From Paracoccaceae bacterium (GTDB lineage Bacteria; Pseudomonadota; Alphaproteobacteria; Rhodobacterales; Rhodobacteraceae), in the NCBI GenBank assembly GCA_009922885.1, contig RFUP01000025.1, forward strand, positions 1 through 13,056: 13,056 bases of DNA, given 5' to 3'. Numbering within the stretch: position 1 is the stretch's first letter; each line of letters opens with the position of its first letter. The position numbers and the translations under genes are program-made. Of this stretch, positions 12,814-13,056 are shown piece after piece. The notes under the pieces were generated by a model. It was given only the letters and a program-made list of their open reading frames with translations, had not been told where the DNA came from and did no database searches.

Positions 12814-13056
12814 TCGGCGGCTCCGATCGTCAGGTCGATCGCGGTCAGGCCGTCGATCGTGCCGTGGATATGATCCCCCGCCACCACAGCGCCCACACCC
12901 GAAGGCGTGCCCGTGTAGATCAGATCGCCGGGTTGGAGGTGGTAATAGCCCGAGAGGTGGTTGATGATCTCGGGGATGGACCAGATCAGCTCGTCGAGCG
13001 TTGCCACCTGTTTAACAGCGCCATTCACGCTCATCTCGATCTTCTGCGTGCCAACG
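12810..13056 (-). CDS. FAH-family hydrolase, probable fumarylpyruvate hydrolase, 5' part outside window
   Basis: Eighty-one C-terminal residues are visible and the frame is open through the right edge (reading GTQKIEMSVNG at the border), so the gene starts beyond 13056. An internal Met at 13034 lies within this conserved stretch and is not the start. The segments MSVNG, LIWSIPEIINHLS, LQPGDLIYTGTPSGVGAVVAGD match the small fumarylacetoacetate-hydrolase family, closest in style to fumarylpyruvate hydrolase (NagK-type), which yields fumarate and pyruvate at the end of the gentisate pathway. The GDLIYTGTP loop is the usual C-terminal active-site segment. The stop overlaps the GST start. Other small FAH enzymes, such as acylpyruvases, remain possible. 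Confidence 0.85.
   Translation of the reverse strand, partial: VGTQKIEMSVNGAVKQVATLDELIWSIPEIINHLSGYYHLQPGDLIYTGTPSGVGAVVAGDHIHGTIDGLTAIDLTIGAAE

Overview
The base composition (GC-rich, third positions mostly G or C) and the gene families point to an alphaproteobacterium, most likely a Rhodobacterales/Roseobacter-type bacterium. This is inferred from protein style; the window holds no rRNA or other phylogenetic marker. Twelve protein genes fill almost the whole window. Only the first is on the + strand; the other eleven are on the - strand and are read from right to left.

Layout. (1) 1-1281 (+): the C-terminal part of a class A penicillin-binding protein, cut by the window edge. (2) 1285-2253 (-): a TehA/SLAC1-family transporter ending 3 bases from the PBP stop, with a 7+5+7 inverted repeat upstream. 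(3) 2381-7867 (-): a compact five-gene operon, in transcription order crotonase-fold enoyl-CoA hydratase, MarR regulator, feruloyl-CoA-synthase-type ligase, metal-dependent amidohydrolase and acyl-CoA dehydrogenase. A perfect 9+5+9 palindrome lies just upstream of the first gene and is the best operator candidate for the MarR protein. (4) 7961-13056 (-): an operon running in from beyond the right edge. Its order is fumarylpyruvate-hydrolase-type FAH protein (partial), zeta-class GST isomerase, two tandem TRAP solute-binding proteins (about 69% identical to each other), the small TRAP membrane protein DctQ and the large one DctM. It closes with a rho-independent terminator.

How it fits together. 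The window looks like an aromatic-acid catabolic island. The TRAP system would import an aromatic carboxylate. The ligase would activate a hydroxycinnamate or phenylpropanoate with CoA, and the dehydrogenase, hydratase and amidohydrolase would shorten the side chain. The GST and FAH proteins are the last two steps of the gentisate route (maleylpyruvate to fumarylpyruvate to fumarate plus pyruvate). The hydratase keeps both classical crotonase glutamates and is not of the hydroxycinnamoyl-CoA hydratase-lyase type. With the amidohydrolase next to the ligase, this resembles the hydrolytic, beta-oxidative side-chain removal known from the Rhodococcus jostii cou genes rather than the retro-aldol route via an aldehyde. 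A 3-hydroxyacyl-CoA dehydrogenase, a ring hydroxylase and gentisate dioxygenase are not in the window.

Between genes, the notable structures are three stem-loops whose G-U pairs form only in the - strand transcript (after the ligase gene, between the two dctP genes, and after the second dctP), and a 45-base REP-like palindrome between dctP and dctQ. No intergenic stretch exceeds about 130 bases. I saw no tRNA, rRNA, IS element, CRISPR array or phage gene.
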